A stretch of DNA of 64,000 nucleotides from Burkholderiales bacterium (GCA_017307865.1 JAFKGE010000016.1:62001-126000), one strand, 5' to 3'. Shown: positions 27,935 through 37,407, counted from the stretch's first letter. A program made the numbers and translations. Notes: generated by a model not told the origin, from the sequence alone.

Positions 27935-29794
27935 GTGTCGAACTTGTGGGACCTGTCGCACATCCAGCCGCGCACCGACGTCGTGGTGCCCGGCGACACC
28001 ATCGCCGCGATGTTCTGGAACGCGGTGGCGCAGCGGGGCGACAGCGTGTGGCTGCGCGAGAAGGACCTGGGCCTGTGGCGCAGCTGGACCTGGACGCAGG
28101 TGGGCGAGGCCGTGGCCGAGATCGCCGGCGGCCTGATGAGCCTGGGCCTGGCGGCCGGCGAGACCGCCTCGATCCTGTCCAACACCGTGCCCGAATGGGT
28201 GCTGGCCGACCTGGCCGTGCTGTCGTGCGGCGGCGTGGCCAACGGCATCTACCCCACCGACGCCGCCAGCCAGGTGCACTACCTGTGCGAGGACTCGCGC
28301 ACGCGCGTGCTGTTCGTCGAGGACGACGAGCAGTTGGACAAGGCGCTGGAGGTGCGCGAGCAACTGCCGCTGCTGGCCCGGATCGTCGTGTTCGACATGG
28401 AAGGCCTGCGCGACATGGATGACCCTCAGGTGATCAGCCTGGACGCGCTGCGCGAACTGGGGCGCGCCTACAACCGCCAGCACCCGGACGCGCTCCAGCA
28501 GCGCGTGGCAGCCGTGCGGCCCGACGACCTGGCGATCCTGGTCTACACCTCGGGCACCACCGGCAAGCCCAAGGGCGCCATGCACCGGCACTCGGCACTG
28601 GTCTATACCGCGCGCGGCTACAACACGCTGATCGCGCGCAGCGAGCAGGACGAGTGCATGTGCTTTCTGCCGCTGTGCCACATCGCCGAGCGCATGGGCG
28701 GCGAGTACTACTCGCTGTACACGGGGGCCAAGCTCAACTTCGTCGAGAACCCCGACACCGTGCCCGAGAACGTGCGCGAGATCGCGCCCACGGTGTTCAC
28801 CGCCGTGCCGCGCGTGTGGGAGAAGTTCTATTCCGGCGTCACCATCGCGCTGAAGGAAAGCACGCGCCTGCAGCAGGCGGCCTACGCCTGGGCCATCGGC
28901 GTGGGCCGGCAGATCGCCGACCGCGTGCTGGCCGGCCAGCCGGTGCCGGGCTCGCTCAAGGCGCGCTTTCGGCTGGCGCGCTGGCTGGCGCTGGACAACG
29001 TGCGCAAGATGATCGGCATCCACCGCGCGCGCTACCTGGTGACGGGCGCGGCGCCGATCTCACCCGAACTGGTCAAGTGGTATTTGTCGCTGGGCGTGCC
29101 CATGCTGGAGGTGTGGGGCATGACCGAGACCTGCGGCGCCTCCACCGGCGTGCCGGTAGCGCGCATCAAGCCCGGCTCGATCGGGCCGGCGGCCGACTTC
29201 AACCAGGTGCGCCTGGACGCGGCCACGGGCGAGATCCAGGTCAAGGGCCCCAACGTGTTCGCCGGCTATCTGAACCTGCCCGAGAAGACCGCCGAGACCT
29301 TCACGTCCGACGGCTGGCTGCGCACCGGCGACGTCGGCACGGTGGACGCCGAGGGCTTCTACCGCATCACCGACCGCATGAAGGACATCATCATCACCGC
29401 GGGCGGCAAGAACATCACGCCCAGCGAGCTGGAAAACGAGCTCAAGTTCAGCCCCTACGTGACCGACGCGGTGGTGATCGGCGATGCGCGCGCCTACCTG
29501 ACGGTGATCATCATGATCGACCAGGAAAACGTGGAGAAATACGCGCAGGACCACGACGTGCCGTTCTCCAACTACGCCAGCCTGACGCGCGCGCCCGAGG
29601 TGCAGGCGCTGATCCAGGGCGTGATCGACGAGGTCAACCGCAAGTTCGCCCGCGTCGAGCAGATCAAGAAATTCTTTTTGCTCGACACCCAGCTGACGGC
29701 CGAGGACGAGGAGCTGACGCCCACCATGAAGCTCAAGCGCAAGCTGGTGCAGACCAAGTACGCGCCGCAGATCGAAGCCATGTACGGCCACTGA
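27935..29794 (+). CDS. long-chain-type acyl-CoA synthetase in the liv operon
   Basis: A 619-residue AMP-forming acyl-CoA ligase of the FadD15/ACSBG-like long-chain group. The AMP motif YTSGTTGKPKGAM, the GAAPISPELVKW and GMTETCGAS regions, WLRTGD and C-terminal TPTMKLKRKLV are all present. It begins with GTG at 27935 behind GGAGATAAG. Four bases separate it from livF, and the substrate-binding protein follows, so import and activation of the same acid seem coupled. This is inference from operon structure. The chain length of the substrate cannot be read from sequence. Confidence 0.9.
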   Translation: MSNLWDLSHIQPRTDVVVPGDTIAAMFWNAVAQRGDSVWLREKDLGLWRSWTWTQVGEAVAEIAGGLMSLGLAAGETASILSNTVPEWVLADLAVLSCGGVANGIYPTDAASQVHYLCEDSRTRVLFVEDDEQLDKALEVREQLPLLARIVVFDMEGLRDMDDPQVISLDALRELGRAYNRQHPDALQQRVAAVRPDDLAILVYTSGTTGKPKGAMHRHSALVYTARGYNTLIARSEQDECMCFLPLCHIAERMGGEYYSLYTGAKLNFVENPDTVPENVREIAPTVFTAVPRVWEKFYSGVTIALKESTRLQQAAYAWAIGVGRQIADRVLAGQPVPGSLKARFRLARWLALDNVRKMIGIHRARYLVTGAAPISPELVKWYLSLGVPMLEVWGMTETCGASTGVPVARIKPGSIGPAADFNQVRLDAATGEIQVKGPNVFAGYLNLPEKTAETFTSDGWLRTGDVGTVDAEGFYRITDRMKDIIITAGGKNITPSELENELKFSPYVTDAVVIGDARAYLTVIIMIDQENVEKYAQDHDVPFSNYASLTRAPEVQALIQGVIDEVNRKFARVEQIKKFFLLDTQLTAEDEELTPTMKLKRKLVQTKYAPQIEAMYGH

Positions 29795-29880
29795 AACACG
29801 GCCGTATCAGGGAAATCACCGCCGCCCTCGGCGCCACATCCATCCACAATTCGCCCATCAACCCAAGGAGGCCTCAGCCC

Positions 29881-31044
29881 ATGAAACGCACCCTGTTTTC
29901 CCTCGCCTGCGCGCTGGCCGTCGCGGCCGGCCCGGCCCTGGCCCAAAGCCAGGGCGTGAGCAAGACCGAGATCACCGTCGGCACCATCCAGGACCTGTCG
30001 GGCCCGCTGGCGGGCTTCGGCAAACAGGCGCGCAACGGCATGCAGCTGCGCGTGGACGAGATCAACGAGCAGGGCGGCATCAACGGCCGCAAGCTGGTGT
30101 TCAAGTCCGAGGACTCGGGCTACGACCCCAAGCGCGCCGTGCTGGCGGCGCAAAAGCTGGTCAACCAGGACCACATCTTCGCCATGCTCGGCCACATCGG
30201 CACGGCCCCCAACATCGCCACCTTCCCGGTGCTGTTTCCCAAGAAGGTGATCAACTTCTACCCGCTCACCGGCGCGCGCGAAATGTTCGAGCCGCCCAAC
30301 CTGAACCTCAAGTTCGGCTTCAGCGTGCCCTATTACGACCAGACGCGCACCGGCACGCCGCGCCTGGTAAAGGAAAAGGGCGCCAAGAAGGTCTGCGCGC
30401 TGTACCAGGACGACGAGTTCGGCCTGGAGGTGATGCGCGGCGCGGAGGACGGCCTGAAGACCATCGGCATGCAGCTGGCCGAGAAGACCACCTACAAGCG
30501 CGGCGCCACCGACTTCTCCTCGCAGGTGGCCAAGCTGAAGTCCGCCGGCTGCGACTTCGTGGTGATGGGCACCGTGATCCGCGAAACCATCGGCGCCATC
30601 GGCGAGGCACGCAAGACCGGCTACAACCCCACCTTCATGGGCACCACGGCCTCTTATACCGACCTGATCCACAAGCTGGGCGGCAAGGCCATGGACGGCT
30701 TCTACTCCACCTCGGCCATCCAGGTTCCGTACCTGGACGATGCCTCGCAGCCGATCCGCTTCTGGGCCAACAAGTACAAGACCAAGTTCAACGAGGATCC
30801 GGGCGTGTTCTCGGTCTACGGCTACGAGATCATGGACAACTTCATCCAGGGCGCGCAGCGCGCCGGCCCCAACCTGACCACCGAGAGCTTCATCAAGGGC
30901 ATGGAAAGCGCTCCCATCGAACCCGACATGTTCGGCAGCGACACCCTCACCTACACGGCCAAGAAACGCCTGGGCACCGAGCGCTCGCGCCTGTCGCAAA
31001 TTCAGGACGGACGCTGGAAGGTGGTGTCGGACTACTTCAAGTAA
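29881..31044 (+). CDS. periplasmic substrate-binding protein of the liv-type transporter
   Basis: A 387-residue type I periplasmic binding protein (LivJ/LivK superfamily). A Sec signal peptide with AGPALAQS cleavage region ends near residue 21. Then follows KTEITVGTIQDLSGPLAGFG, the first strand of the ligand-binding fold, and two lobes with GRKLVFKSEDSGYDP. A strong AAGGAGG (29865-29871) precedes the ATG. It completes the livHMGF-ligase operon and is followed by a terminator. Ligand not identifiable; a carboxylate is suggested by the neighbouring ligase. Confidence 0.93.
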   Translation: MKRTLFSLACALAVAAGPALAQSQGVSKTEITVGTIQDLSGPLAGFGKQARNGMQLRVDEINEQGGINGRKLVFKSEDSGYDPKRAVLAAQKLVNQDHIFAMLGHIGTAPNIATFPVLFPKKVINFYPLTGAREMFEPPNLNLKFGFSVPYYDQTRTGTPRLVKEKGAKKVCALYQDDEFGLEVMRGAEDGLKTIGMQLAEKTTYKRGATDFSSQVAKLKSAGCDFVVMGTVIRETIGAIGEARKTGYNPTFMGTTASYTDLIHKLGGKAMDGFYSTSAIQVPYLDDASQPIRFWANKYKTKFNEDPGVFSVYGYEIMDNFIQGAQRAGPNLTTESFIKGMESAPIEPDMFGSDTLTYTAKKRLGTERSRLSQIQDGRWKVVSDYFK

Positions 31045-31066
31045 GCCAACCGGCCATCACGCCCCA

Positions 31067-31091
31067 AGCCGCCCGCGGGCGGCTTTTTTAT
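31067..31091 (+). terminator. rho-independent terminator of the liv operon
   Basis: A perfect 9-bp stem AAGCCGCCC (31067-31075) / GGGCGGCTT (31078-31086) with a GC centre is followed by TTTT. It sits 22 bases after the binding-protein stop. Confidence 0.88.
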
Positions 31092-31092
31092 T

Positions 31093-31150
31093 GTCCAATC
31101 AGGCTGCAGCCCGCATGTGGAAAGCGCAAGCAGCTATCTTTTCAGGACTT
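31093..31150 (-). repeat. family-1 dispersed 50-bp element, copy 5 (intergenic)
   Basis: On the minus strand it reads AAGATAGCTGCTTGCGCTTT, then CATGCGGGCTGCAGCC. It occupies the convergent gap between the terminator and the acyl-CoA ligase stop. Confidence 0.75.
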
Positions 31151-31151
31151 G

Positions 31152-32744
31152 TCACGTCCCATCGCCCCAGGCCTTCTGCGCCAGCGCCTCGAACTGCTGG
31201 CGCAGCCGGTGCTTTTGCACCTTGCCGGTCGAGGTGGCCGGCAAGGCATCGACGAAGTGGATCAGCTTGGGCACCTCGTAGTCGCCCAGCTGCGCGCGAC
31301 AGTGCGCCTCCAGTGCGGCCACGTCGACGTCGGCGCCGGGCTTCTTGACCACGAAGGCGCACACCGCCTCGGCCCAGCGCGGGTGCGGCAGGCCGATCAC
31401 GCCGACCCCCGCGACGCCGGGGTGGGCCAGCAGCACGGACTCGACCTTGACGCTGGCCACGTTTTCGCCGCCGGTCTTGATCATGTCCTTCTTGCGGTCC
31501 AGGAACATCAGCTGCCCGCCCGGCCCCCACTGGCCCAGGTCGCCCGTGTGGTGCCAGCCGAAGCGCTGCGCCGCGGCCGTGGCCTGCGGGTCCTTGAAGT
31601 AGCCCAGCATGGCGTTGGCGCCGCGGTGCACGATCTCGCCGGGCTGGCCTTCGCCCAGCAGATGGCCCTCGTCGTCCATCACCGCCGTCTCGTTGTGCGC
31701 GAGCGAGGCGCCCCAGTAGTTGGCGTCCAGGCCAGGGTGCTCCAACGGGCGGAAGCTCATCGTGGCCGGGTACATCTCGGTCTGGCCGGTGGCGAGCATC
31801 ACGTTGGGCGTCATGCGCTCGGCGATCTGCTGGATGAGCGGCTTTGGGATCGGCGCCATCGCGTAGATCGCCAGGCGCATGCTGTCGGCGCGAAACGCCG
31901 GGTCGGCCAGCAGCGCCGCGTACATCATCGGCAGGCCGGTGAAGCCGGTGTAGCGCTCCTTGCGCATCGACGCGCGCACCTCGTCGGGCACGAAGCCGCG
32001 CAACACCACCACGCAGCCGCCGGCGATGTGCACCGTGGCCGCCAGGCAATGCTGCGCGCAGTGGTACAGCGGCAGCACGCCGGAGAACACGTCGCGCTCG
32101 GTGATGCCGAAGCCCACCATGTTGCCCATCAGCGCCGCCGCCACCGAGGCGTGCGAATGCACCGCGCCCTTGGGGTTGCCGGTGGTGCCGCTGGTGTACA
32201 TGATGAGCGCGGGCTGCTCGCTGTCGATGGCGACTTCGGGCAGCGCGCTGCTCTGCCCGGCCTCGGCGGCGGCCAGCGTGCGCACACGCGCATCACCCGG
32301 CCCGTCGGCGCTGCTCAGGGTCAGGATCAGCGGCACGGTCAGCTTCTCCAGCACCGCGGCCAGCGCCGGCTCGGCGCGCAGGGCCTCGTCCACCACCACG
32401 GCCGACACCTCGGCGTGCCGCAGGATGTAGTCGATGGCGCCGGCGTCCAGCCGGATGTTGACCGGCACCCACACGCAGCCGGCCTTGTGGATGCCGTTGT
32501 AGGCCACCACCATGTCGGCCGAGTTCTGGCACAGCATGCCGATCTGTTTGCCGGCGCCCACGCTGGCCAGCAGGTGATGCGCCAGGCGCGAGCTGCGGGC
32601 GTCGAGCTCGGCGTAGCTCATGCGGGTGTCGCCGTCGACGACGGCGGTGCGCTCGGCAAACTTGAGTGCGCTGCGGTGCACGAAGTCGCCCAGCGCGACC
32701 CGGCGGATGCGGCCTTGGGCGTCGGTGGTGGCTTGGTCGATCAT
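31152..32744 (-). CDS. acyl-CoA synthetase, last gene of atu-like cluster
   Basis: A 530-residue AMP-forming acyl-CoA ligase. Motifs are MYTSGTTGNPKGAV, LATGQTEM in place of the usual GxTE, WHHTGDLG and the C-terminal PATSTGKVQKHRLR Lys. Size and type match AtuH-like ligases, which activate citronellic or geranic acid in Pseudomonas, but the sequence alone does not fix the substrate. GGAGACAAAG lies before the ATG. It begins 35 bases downstream of an acyl-CoA dehydrogenase and ends the minus-strand cluster. Confidence 0.88.
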   Translation of the reverse strand: MIDQATTDAQGRIRRVALGDFVHRSALKFAERTAVVDGDTRMSYAELDARSSRLAHHLLASVGAGKQIGMLCQNSADMVVAYNGIHKAGCVWVPVNIRLDAGAIDYILRHAEVSAVVVDEALRAEPALAAVLEKLTVPLILTLSSADGPGDARVRTLAAAEAGQSSALPEVAIDSEQPALIMYTSGTTGNPKGAVHSHASVAAALMGNMVGFGITERDVFSGVLPLYHCAQHCLAATVHIAGGCVVVLRGFVPDEVRASMRKERYTGFTGLPMMYAALLADPAFRADSMRLAIYAMAPIPKPLIQQIAERMTPNVMLATGQTEMYPATMSFRPLEHPGLDANYWGASLAHNETAVMDDEGHLLGEGQPGEIVHRGANAMLGYFKDPQATAAAQRFGWHHTGDLGQWGPGGQLMFLDRKKDMIKTGGENVASVKVESVLLAHPGVAGVGVIGLPHPRWAEAVCAFVVKKPGADVDVAALEAHCRAQLGDYEVPKLIHFVDALPATSTGKVQKHRLRQQFEALAQKAWGDGT

Positions 32745-32779
32745 CTTTGTCTCCTGAATGAATCAGCGTCTGTCCGCAG

Positions 32780-33952
32780 TCAAAAGCCCCATTGCCGCGC
32801 GGCCAGCTCCTTCATGATTTCCTCGGTGCCGCCGCCGATGGTCAAGACCTTGACCTCGCGGTAGATGCGCTCGCACACCGTGCCGCGCATGAAGCCCATG
32901 CCACCGAGGATCTGCACGCCGGCATCGGCGCAGAACTGCAGGGTCTGCGTCGCCTGGTTCTTCAGCGTCGCCACTTCACCGACCCAGTCGGCGCCGACGT
33001 CACCGGCATCCGCGCGGGCCGCCAGTTGCTCCAGCCACGCCGCCGTGGCGCGGATGTGCTGCTGCATGTCGACCAGCTTGTGGCGGATCACCTGGTGCTC
33101 GGTCAGCAGCTGGCCGAAGGTCTTGCGCTGCCGCGCCCAGGCCAGCGCCTCGTCGTAACAGGCCTCGGCGAAGCCCAGCGCGCCGGCGGCGATGCCGAAG
33201 CGCTCGCCGTTGAAGTTGCCCATGATGGCCTTGAAGCCCGCACCCTCATCGCCCAGCCGATAGCGCGCCGGCACGCGCACGCCGTCGAAGCGCAGCTGGG
33301 CGGTGTCGGAGCAGAGCCAGCCCATCTTGTCCAGCCGGGTGCGCGACAAGCCGCGGCTGTCGCCCGGCACGAGGATCAGACTGAGGCCACCGGCGCCCTT
33401 GGTTCCAGCGTCTCCGGTTCTGACGGCCACCGTGATCCAGTCGGCGCGCATGCCCGAGGTGATGAAGATTTTTTCGCCATCGACCACGTACTCGTCGCCC
33501 TCGCGCCGCGCCATGGTGCGCACCGCCGCCACGTCCGATCCGCCACCCGGCTCGGTGATGGCCAGCGCGGCGATCTGCTCGCCCGCCAGCACCGGCGGCA
33601 CGACTTCGCGCTTGACGGCGTCACTGCCCAGCGCCACCACCGGCGGCAGGCCGATGTTGTGCGACAGCAGGCTCGCCAGCACGCCGCCCGAGGTACCGAA
33701 GCGGCACAGCGCGCGCCACATCACCAGCCGCAATGCATACGACGCCGGCGTGCCGCCGAATTCCTCCGGGTAGCCCAGGCCCAGCAGCCCCAGCTCGGCC
33801 GCGCGCCGGTACAGCGCGCGCGGAAACTCGCCCGCCGCGTCCCATTCGGTGACGTGCGGCGCGATCTCGCGGTGCGCAAAGCGCTCGACCAGATCGGCCA
33901 GCGCGGTGCGCGCCTCGCGCAGCTCGGCATCCGTCATGGATAGCGTGCTCAT
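32780..33952 (-). CDS. acyl-CoA dehydrogenase (isovaleryl-CoA dehydrogenase-like base)
   Basis: A 390-residue FAD-dependent acyl-CoA dehydrogenase. AITEPGGGSDVAAVRT is the FAD/substrate signature and CADAGVQILGGMGFMRG the late FAD motif. The position that holds the catalytic Glu in medium-chain enzymes is Gly here (TIGGGTEEIM). The alternative base found in isovaleryl-CoA dehydrogenase is available in FNGERFGIAAG. This suggests a branched or long-chain substrate. The start overlaps the biotin carboxylase stop by 4 bases, which places both in one pathway. Confidence 0.9.
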   Translation of the reverse strand: MSTLSMTDAELREARTALADLVERFAHREIAPHVTEWDAAGEFPRALYRRAAELGLLGLGYPEEFGGTPASYALRLVMWRALCRFGTSGGVLASLLSHNIGLPPVVALGSDAVKREVVPPVLAGEQIAALAITEPGGGSDVAAVRTMARREGDEYVVDGEKIFITSGMRADWITVAVRTGDAGTKGAGGLSLILVPGDSRGLSRTRLDKMGWLCSDTAQLRFDGVRVPARYRLGDEGAGFKAIMGNFNGERFGIAAGALGFAEACYDEALAWARQRKTFGQLLTEHQVIRHKLVDMQQHIRATAAWLEQLAARADAGDVGADWVGEVATLKNQATQTLQFCADAGVQILGGMGFMRGTVCERIYREVKVLTIGGGTEEIMKELAARQWGF

Positions 33953-35922
33953 TTCACGGCCTCATCGACGACCGGCGGCGCGGCAAAGCGCAGCAGCACC
34001 TGGCCCGGCGTCACCTGCTGCCCCTCGGTCACCAGCAGCTCTGCCACGGCGGCGTCGGCGCGCGGCGCGACGCTGTGCTCCAGCTTCATGGATTCGATCA
34101 CCACCGCCGTTTCGCCCGCCGCGAGCGCCTGGCCGACCACGGCCGCCACGCGCACCACCTTGCCGTTGAACGGCGCTCTCAGTTCCGTAGCTGCCTGCGT
34201 TTGTCCGGCGCCGGCTACAGGGTCAAAAGACGCATCGACGATCCACCAGTCGACGCCGCCCGCCTGGGCATGCCAGCGGCGCGGCGCGTCGGCCGCGGGC
34301 GCGAGGGCGGCGCGCACGCGGCGCGTGACGCCGTCTTCCGCGCACTGCACGGCGCCGTCGGCCAGGGCTTGCAAGGCGATCGTGCGCGCGGGCTCGCCCA
34401 GCAGCTGCACGCCGCCGGCGACGGCGCGCACGGTCAGCGCGCTCACCTCGCCCCGGTGCGACAGCCGCAGCGGCGCGGCGAAGGCGCAGGGCAATGGGCC
34501 TGTCTCTTGCGGGTAAACCACCGCGAGCGCGCAATGCTCGTGCGCCAGCCGCTCCTTTTTCAGGAGTTGCTCGCGCAAGGCGTCGCCGTGCTCCGCCAGG
34601 AAGGAGATCAAGGCCTCGCCACTTTGATACCGCGCATCCTGAAGACACTCCATCAAGAAGCCGCGGTTGCTGGGCAGGCCCAGCAACTCGGTCTGCGCCA
34701 GCGCGCCGATCAGCCGGTCGATGGCTTCGGCGCGCGTGGGCGCGTGCACGATCAGCTTGCCCAGCATCGCGTCGTAGTACGGCGTGACCTCGCCGCCGGC
34801 CTCGATCGCGTGGTCGAAGCGCAGCGGCGCGCGCTCGAAGGCGGCCGCCGGCGGCGCGGCGAAGTGGCGGATGCGGCCGGCGTGCGGTACGTAGTGCTCG
34901 TCCTCGGCGCACAGGCGCACCTCGATCGCGTGGCCGTGCAGCTGAACCTCGTCCTGCGCCAGTGGCAGCGGCTCGCCGCGCGCGACGCGGATCTGCCATT
35001 CGACCAGATCGAGTCCCGTGATGGCTTCGGTTACCGGGTGCTCCACTTGCAGGCGCGTGTTCATCTCCATCAAAAAGAAGTCATTGCCTTCGACCAGAAA
35101 CTCGACGGTGCCCGCGCCGACATAGCCCGCGCCCTGCGCCAGCGCCACCGCGCACCGCCCCATGCGCGCGCGCAGCTCGGGCGACACGGCGGGGCTGGGC
35201 GCTTCCTCGACGATCTTCTGGTGGCGCCTTTGCACCGAGCAGTCGCGCTCGCCCAGGTGGATCACCTGGCCGTGCGTGTCGGCAAACACCTGCACCTCGA
35301 CGTGGCGCGGGTGCAGCACGGCGCGTTCGATCAGCAGCTCGCCGTTGCCGAAGCCGGCCAGCGCCTCGGAGCGCGCGCGCTTCAAGGCCTGCGGCAGTTG
35401 CGCCGCCTCGGTCACCAGCCGCATGCCGCGCCCGCCGCCGCCGGCCACGGCCTTGACCATCACGGGGTAGCTGATCTTCGCGGCCTCGGCCACGAAGCGC
35501 GCCTCACCCTGATCATCACCCGCATAGCCCGGCAGGCAGGGCACGCCCTGCTGCGCCGCCAGCGCCTTGGCTGCGGCCTTGCTGCCGAGCGCGCGGATGG
35601 CAGCGGGCGGCGGGCCGATCCAGCTCAGGCCCGCGTCCTGCACCGCCTGCGCGAAACCCGCGTCCTCGCTCAGGAAGCCGTAACCGGGGTGCACCGCGTC
35701 GGCGCCGGTGGCCTTGGCGGCCGCCAGCATCTTGTCCACGCGCAGATAGCTGTCGCGGGGCGTGTTGCCGCCCAGCGCATAAGCCACAGTGGCTTCACGC
35801 ACGTGCAGCGCGGCGGCATCGGCATCGGAATAAATCGCCACCGTGTCGATGCCCATGCGGCGCGCCGTGGCGATCACGCGGCGGGCGATTTCGCCGCGAT
35901 TGGCAATCAGGATGCGGCGCAT
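33949..35922 (-). CDS. biotin-dependent acyl-CoA carboxylase alpha subunit
   Basis: A 657-residue biotin carboxylase plus biotin carrier subunit. The ATP-grasp biotin carboxylase spans about 1-445 (RILIANRGEIARRV, GGGGRGMRLV, EMNTRLQVEHPVTE), and the carrier domain has Lys613 in VIESMKLEHS as biotinyl site. It carboxylates biotin for the partner carboxyltransferase at 37583. Candidate substrates are geranyl-, methylcrotonyl- or propionyl-CoA; cluster composition favours an isoprenoid or branched acyl-CoA. Residues 564-581, in the linker before the carrier domain, derive from the dispersed 50-bp element. Confidence 0.93.
   Translation of the reverse strand: MRRILIANRGEIARRVIATARRMGIDTVAIYSDADAAALHVREATVAYALGGNTPRDSYLRVDKMLAAAKATGADAVHPGYGFLSEDAGFAQAVQDAGLSWIGPPPAAIRALGSKAAAKALAAQQGVPCLPGYAGDDQGEARFVAEAAKISYPVMVKAVAGGGGRGMRLVTEAAQLPQALKRARSEALAGFGNGELLIERAVLHPRHVEVQVFADTHGQVIHLGERDCSVQRRHQKIVEEAPSPAVSPELRARMGRCAVALAQGAGYVGAGTVEFLVEGNDFFLMEMNTRLQVEHPVTEAITGLDLVEWQIRVARGEPLPLAQDEVQLHGHAIEVRLCAEDEHYVPHAGRIRHFAAPPAAAFERAPLRFDHAIEAGGEVTPYYDAMLGKLIVHAPTRAEAIDRLIGALAQTELLGLPSNRGFLMECLQDARYQSGEALISFLAEHGDALREQLLKKERLAHEHCALAVVYPQETGPLPCAFAAPLRLSHRGEVSALTVRAVAGGVQLLGEPARTIALQALADGAVQCAEDGVTRRVRAALAPAADAPRRWHAQAGGVDWWIVDASFDPVAGAGQTQAATELRAPFNGKVVRVAAVVGQALAAGETAVVIESMKLEHSVAPRADAAVAELLVTEGQQVTPGQVLLRFAAPPVVDEAVK
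34181..34231 (+). repeat. family-1 dispersed 50-bp element, copy 6 (inside biotin carboxylase gene)
   Basis: CCGTAGCTGCCTGCGTTTGT then CCGGCGCCGGCTACAGGGTC. The minus-strand host gene reads it antisense as PVAGAGQTQAATEL, in the linker between the central domain and the biotin carrier domain. The core is diverged from consensus but the layout and frame agree. Confidence 0.65.
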
Positions 35923-36055
35923 GCGGCCCTCTGCACAGGTTTTTTAAAGATTTTTGGTATTAGCCCGTGTGGGCATTGCCCAAGTCGCTTCGATTTCAGG
36001 AGCAATCGCATCGCGGTCATCTCTTGCGCCGCACGCCAGTCACAGCCGATGAAGT

Positions 36056-36179
36056 CGGACAGCCGAACGCAGAGGTCGCGAAGGACTCGCAGAGGACGCA
36101 AAAGAAAATCATGAAAAATTTCCTTGAATCCTTTTGCGTCCTCTGCGAAATCTTTGCGTCCTCTGCGTTCGGCTGTCCG
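36056..36179. repeat. family-2 inverted-arm element, copy B
   Basis: Arms CGGACAGCCGAACGCAGAGG (from 36056) and the reverse-complementary CTCTGCGTTCGGCTGTCCG (to 36179), with internal CGCAGAGGACGCAAAAG units and an AT-rich loop. Only one GTTCGGCT unit is present. It lies between the biotin carboxylase and the AtuD-like dehydrogenase, and together with copy C brackets the latter gene. Confidence 0.9.
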
Positions 36180-36188
36180 CATTTCATG

Positions 36189-37379
36189 TCAGCCACCCGG
36201 CCGCTTCGCCATGCCCATGGTCTTGGCGATGATGCCCATCATCACCTCGTCGGCGCCGCCGCCGATCGACGCCAGGCGGCCGTCGCGGTACAGGCGCGCG
36301 ACGCGGTTGTCCAGCGTGAAGCCCATGCCGCCCCAGAACTGCAGGCAGGTGTCGCTGACCTGGCGCATCAGGCGACCGGCCTTGAGCTTGACCATGCTGG
36401 CCCATTGCAGCACGTCGTCGCCGGCGATGTAGCGCTCGCCGGCGCGCCAGGTCAGCGCGCGCAGCGCCTCGACCTCGGTCTGCAGCTCGACCAGCTTGAA
36501 CTGCACCCACTGCTGGTCGAGCAAGGTGGCGCCGAACATCTTGCGCTCGCGCGCCCACTCGATGGTTTCGCGGATGCAGTCGTCCAGCGCGCTGAGCGAA
36601 TTGGCCCCCGCCCACAGGCGCTCCTCCTGGAACTGCTGCATCTGGTAGATGAAGCCCTGGCTCTCCTGGCCGATCAGGTTGCGCTGCGGCACGCGCACCT
36701 CGTCGAAATAAATGAGGCCGGTGTCGCTCGAATCCATGCCGATCTTGCGGATCTTCTTCGCCACCGAGATGCCCTTGGTGAGCTTGCCGTCCGGCCCCTT
36801 TCCAGTCCCTTCCCGCATCGGCACCATCACCAGGCTCTTGTTCTTGTGCACGGGGCCATCGCCGGTGTTGACCAGCATGCACATCCAGTCGGCCTGCAGG
36901 CTGTTGGTGATCCACATCTTCTGGCCGGTGATGAGGTAATCGTCGCCGTCCTTGCGCGCCACGCTCTTGATGGCCGACACATCGCTGCCCGCGCCCGGCT
37001 CGCTCACCCCAATACAGCCCACCATGTCGCCGGCGATCGCCGGGGCCAGGAACTCGCGCTTCAATGCATCGCTGCCGAAGCGCGCCAGCGCCGGCGTGCA
37101 CATGTCCGTCTGCACGCCGATCGCCATCGGCACGCCGCCGCACTTGATCAGGCCCAAGGTCTCGGCCATCACCATGCTGTAGGAATAGTCGAGCCCCATG
37201 CCGCCGTACTCGACCGGCTTGGTCAGGCCCAGCAGGCCCAAATCGCCCAGGCCCTTGAACACCTGGTGCGCGGGGAAGATCTCGGCCTCTTCCCACTCAT
37301 CCACATGCGGATTGATGTGCTCGTCGATGTAGCGCTTGAGGGTGTCTCGGATCTGTTCGTGGTCGTGGGTCAGTTGCAT
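36189..37379 (-). CDS. acyl-CoA dehydrogenase, AtuD (citronellyl-CoA dehydrogenase)-like
   Basis: A 396-residue acyl-CoA dehydrogenase. Start at the ATG 37377-37379 (MQLTHDHEQIRDTL), because the upstream frame runs into repeat C. Features I associate with AtuD are INPHVDEWE, YGGMGLDYSYSMVMAE, CGGVPMAIGVQTDMC and the C-terminal SIGGGADEVMMGI, with Gly at the medium-chain Glu position. The base is probably the Glu of QEERLWAGAN. AtuD oxidises citronellyl-CoA in acyclic terpene degradation. Its neighbours are carboxylase subunits on both sides, as in atuCDEF. It is bracketed by two copies of the same hairpin repeat 10 and 28 bases away. Confidence 0.88.
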   Translation of the reverse strand: MQLTHDHEQIRDTLKRYIDEHINPHVDEWEEAEIFPAHQVFKGLGDLGLLGLTKPVEYGGMGLDYSYSMVMAETLGLIKCGGVPMAIGVQTDMCTPALARFGSDALKREFLAPAIAGDMVGCIGVSEPGAGSDVSAIKSVARKDGDDYLITGQKMWITNSLQADWMCMLVNTGDGPVHKNKSLVMVPMREGTGKGPDGKLTKGISVAKKIRKIGMDSSDTGLIYFDEVRVPQRNLIGQESQGFIYQMQQFQEERLWAGANSLSALDDCIRETIEWARERKMFGATLLDQQWVQFKLVELQTEVEALRALTWRAGERYIAGDDVLQWASMVKLKAGRLMRQVSDTCLQFWGGMGFTLDNRVARLYRDGRLASIGGGADEVMMGIIAKTMGMAKRPGG

Positions 37380-37407
37380 GGGGTGTCTCCTCAGAATCTT
37401 GAAAACC

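Noticed and set aside
35923-36055. Further decayed family-1 element (AGCCCGTGTGGGCATTGCCC, then GATTTCAGGAGC)
   Set aside because: Similarity is too weak and the core ATAGCTGCT is missing.
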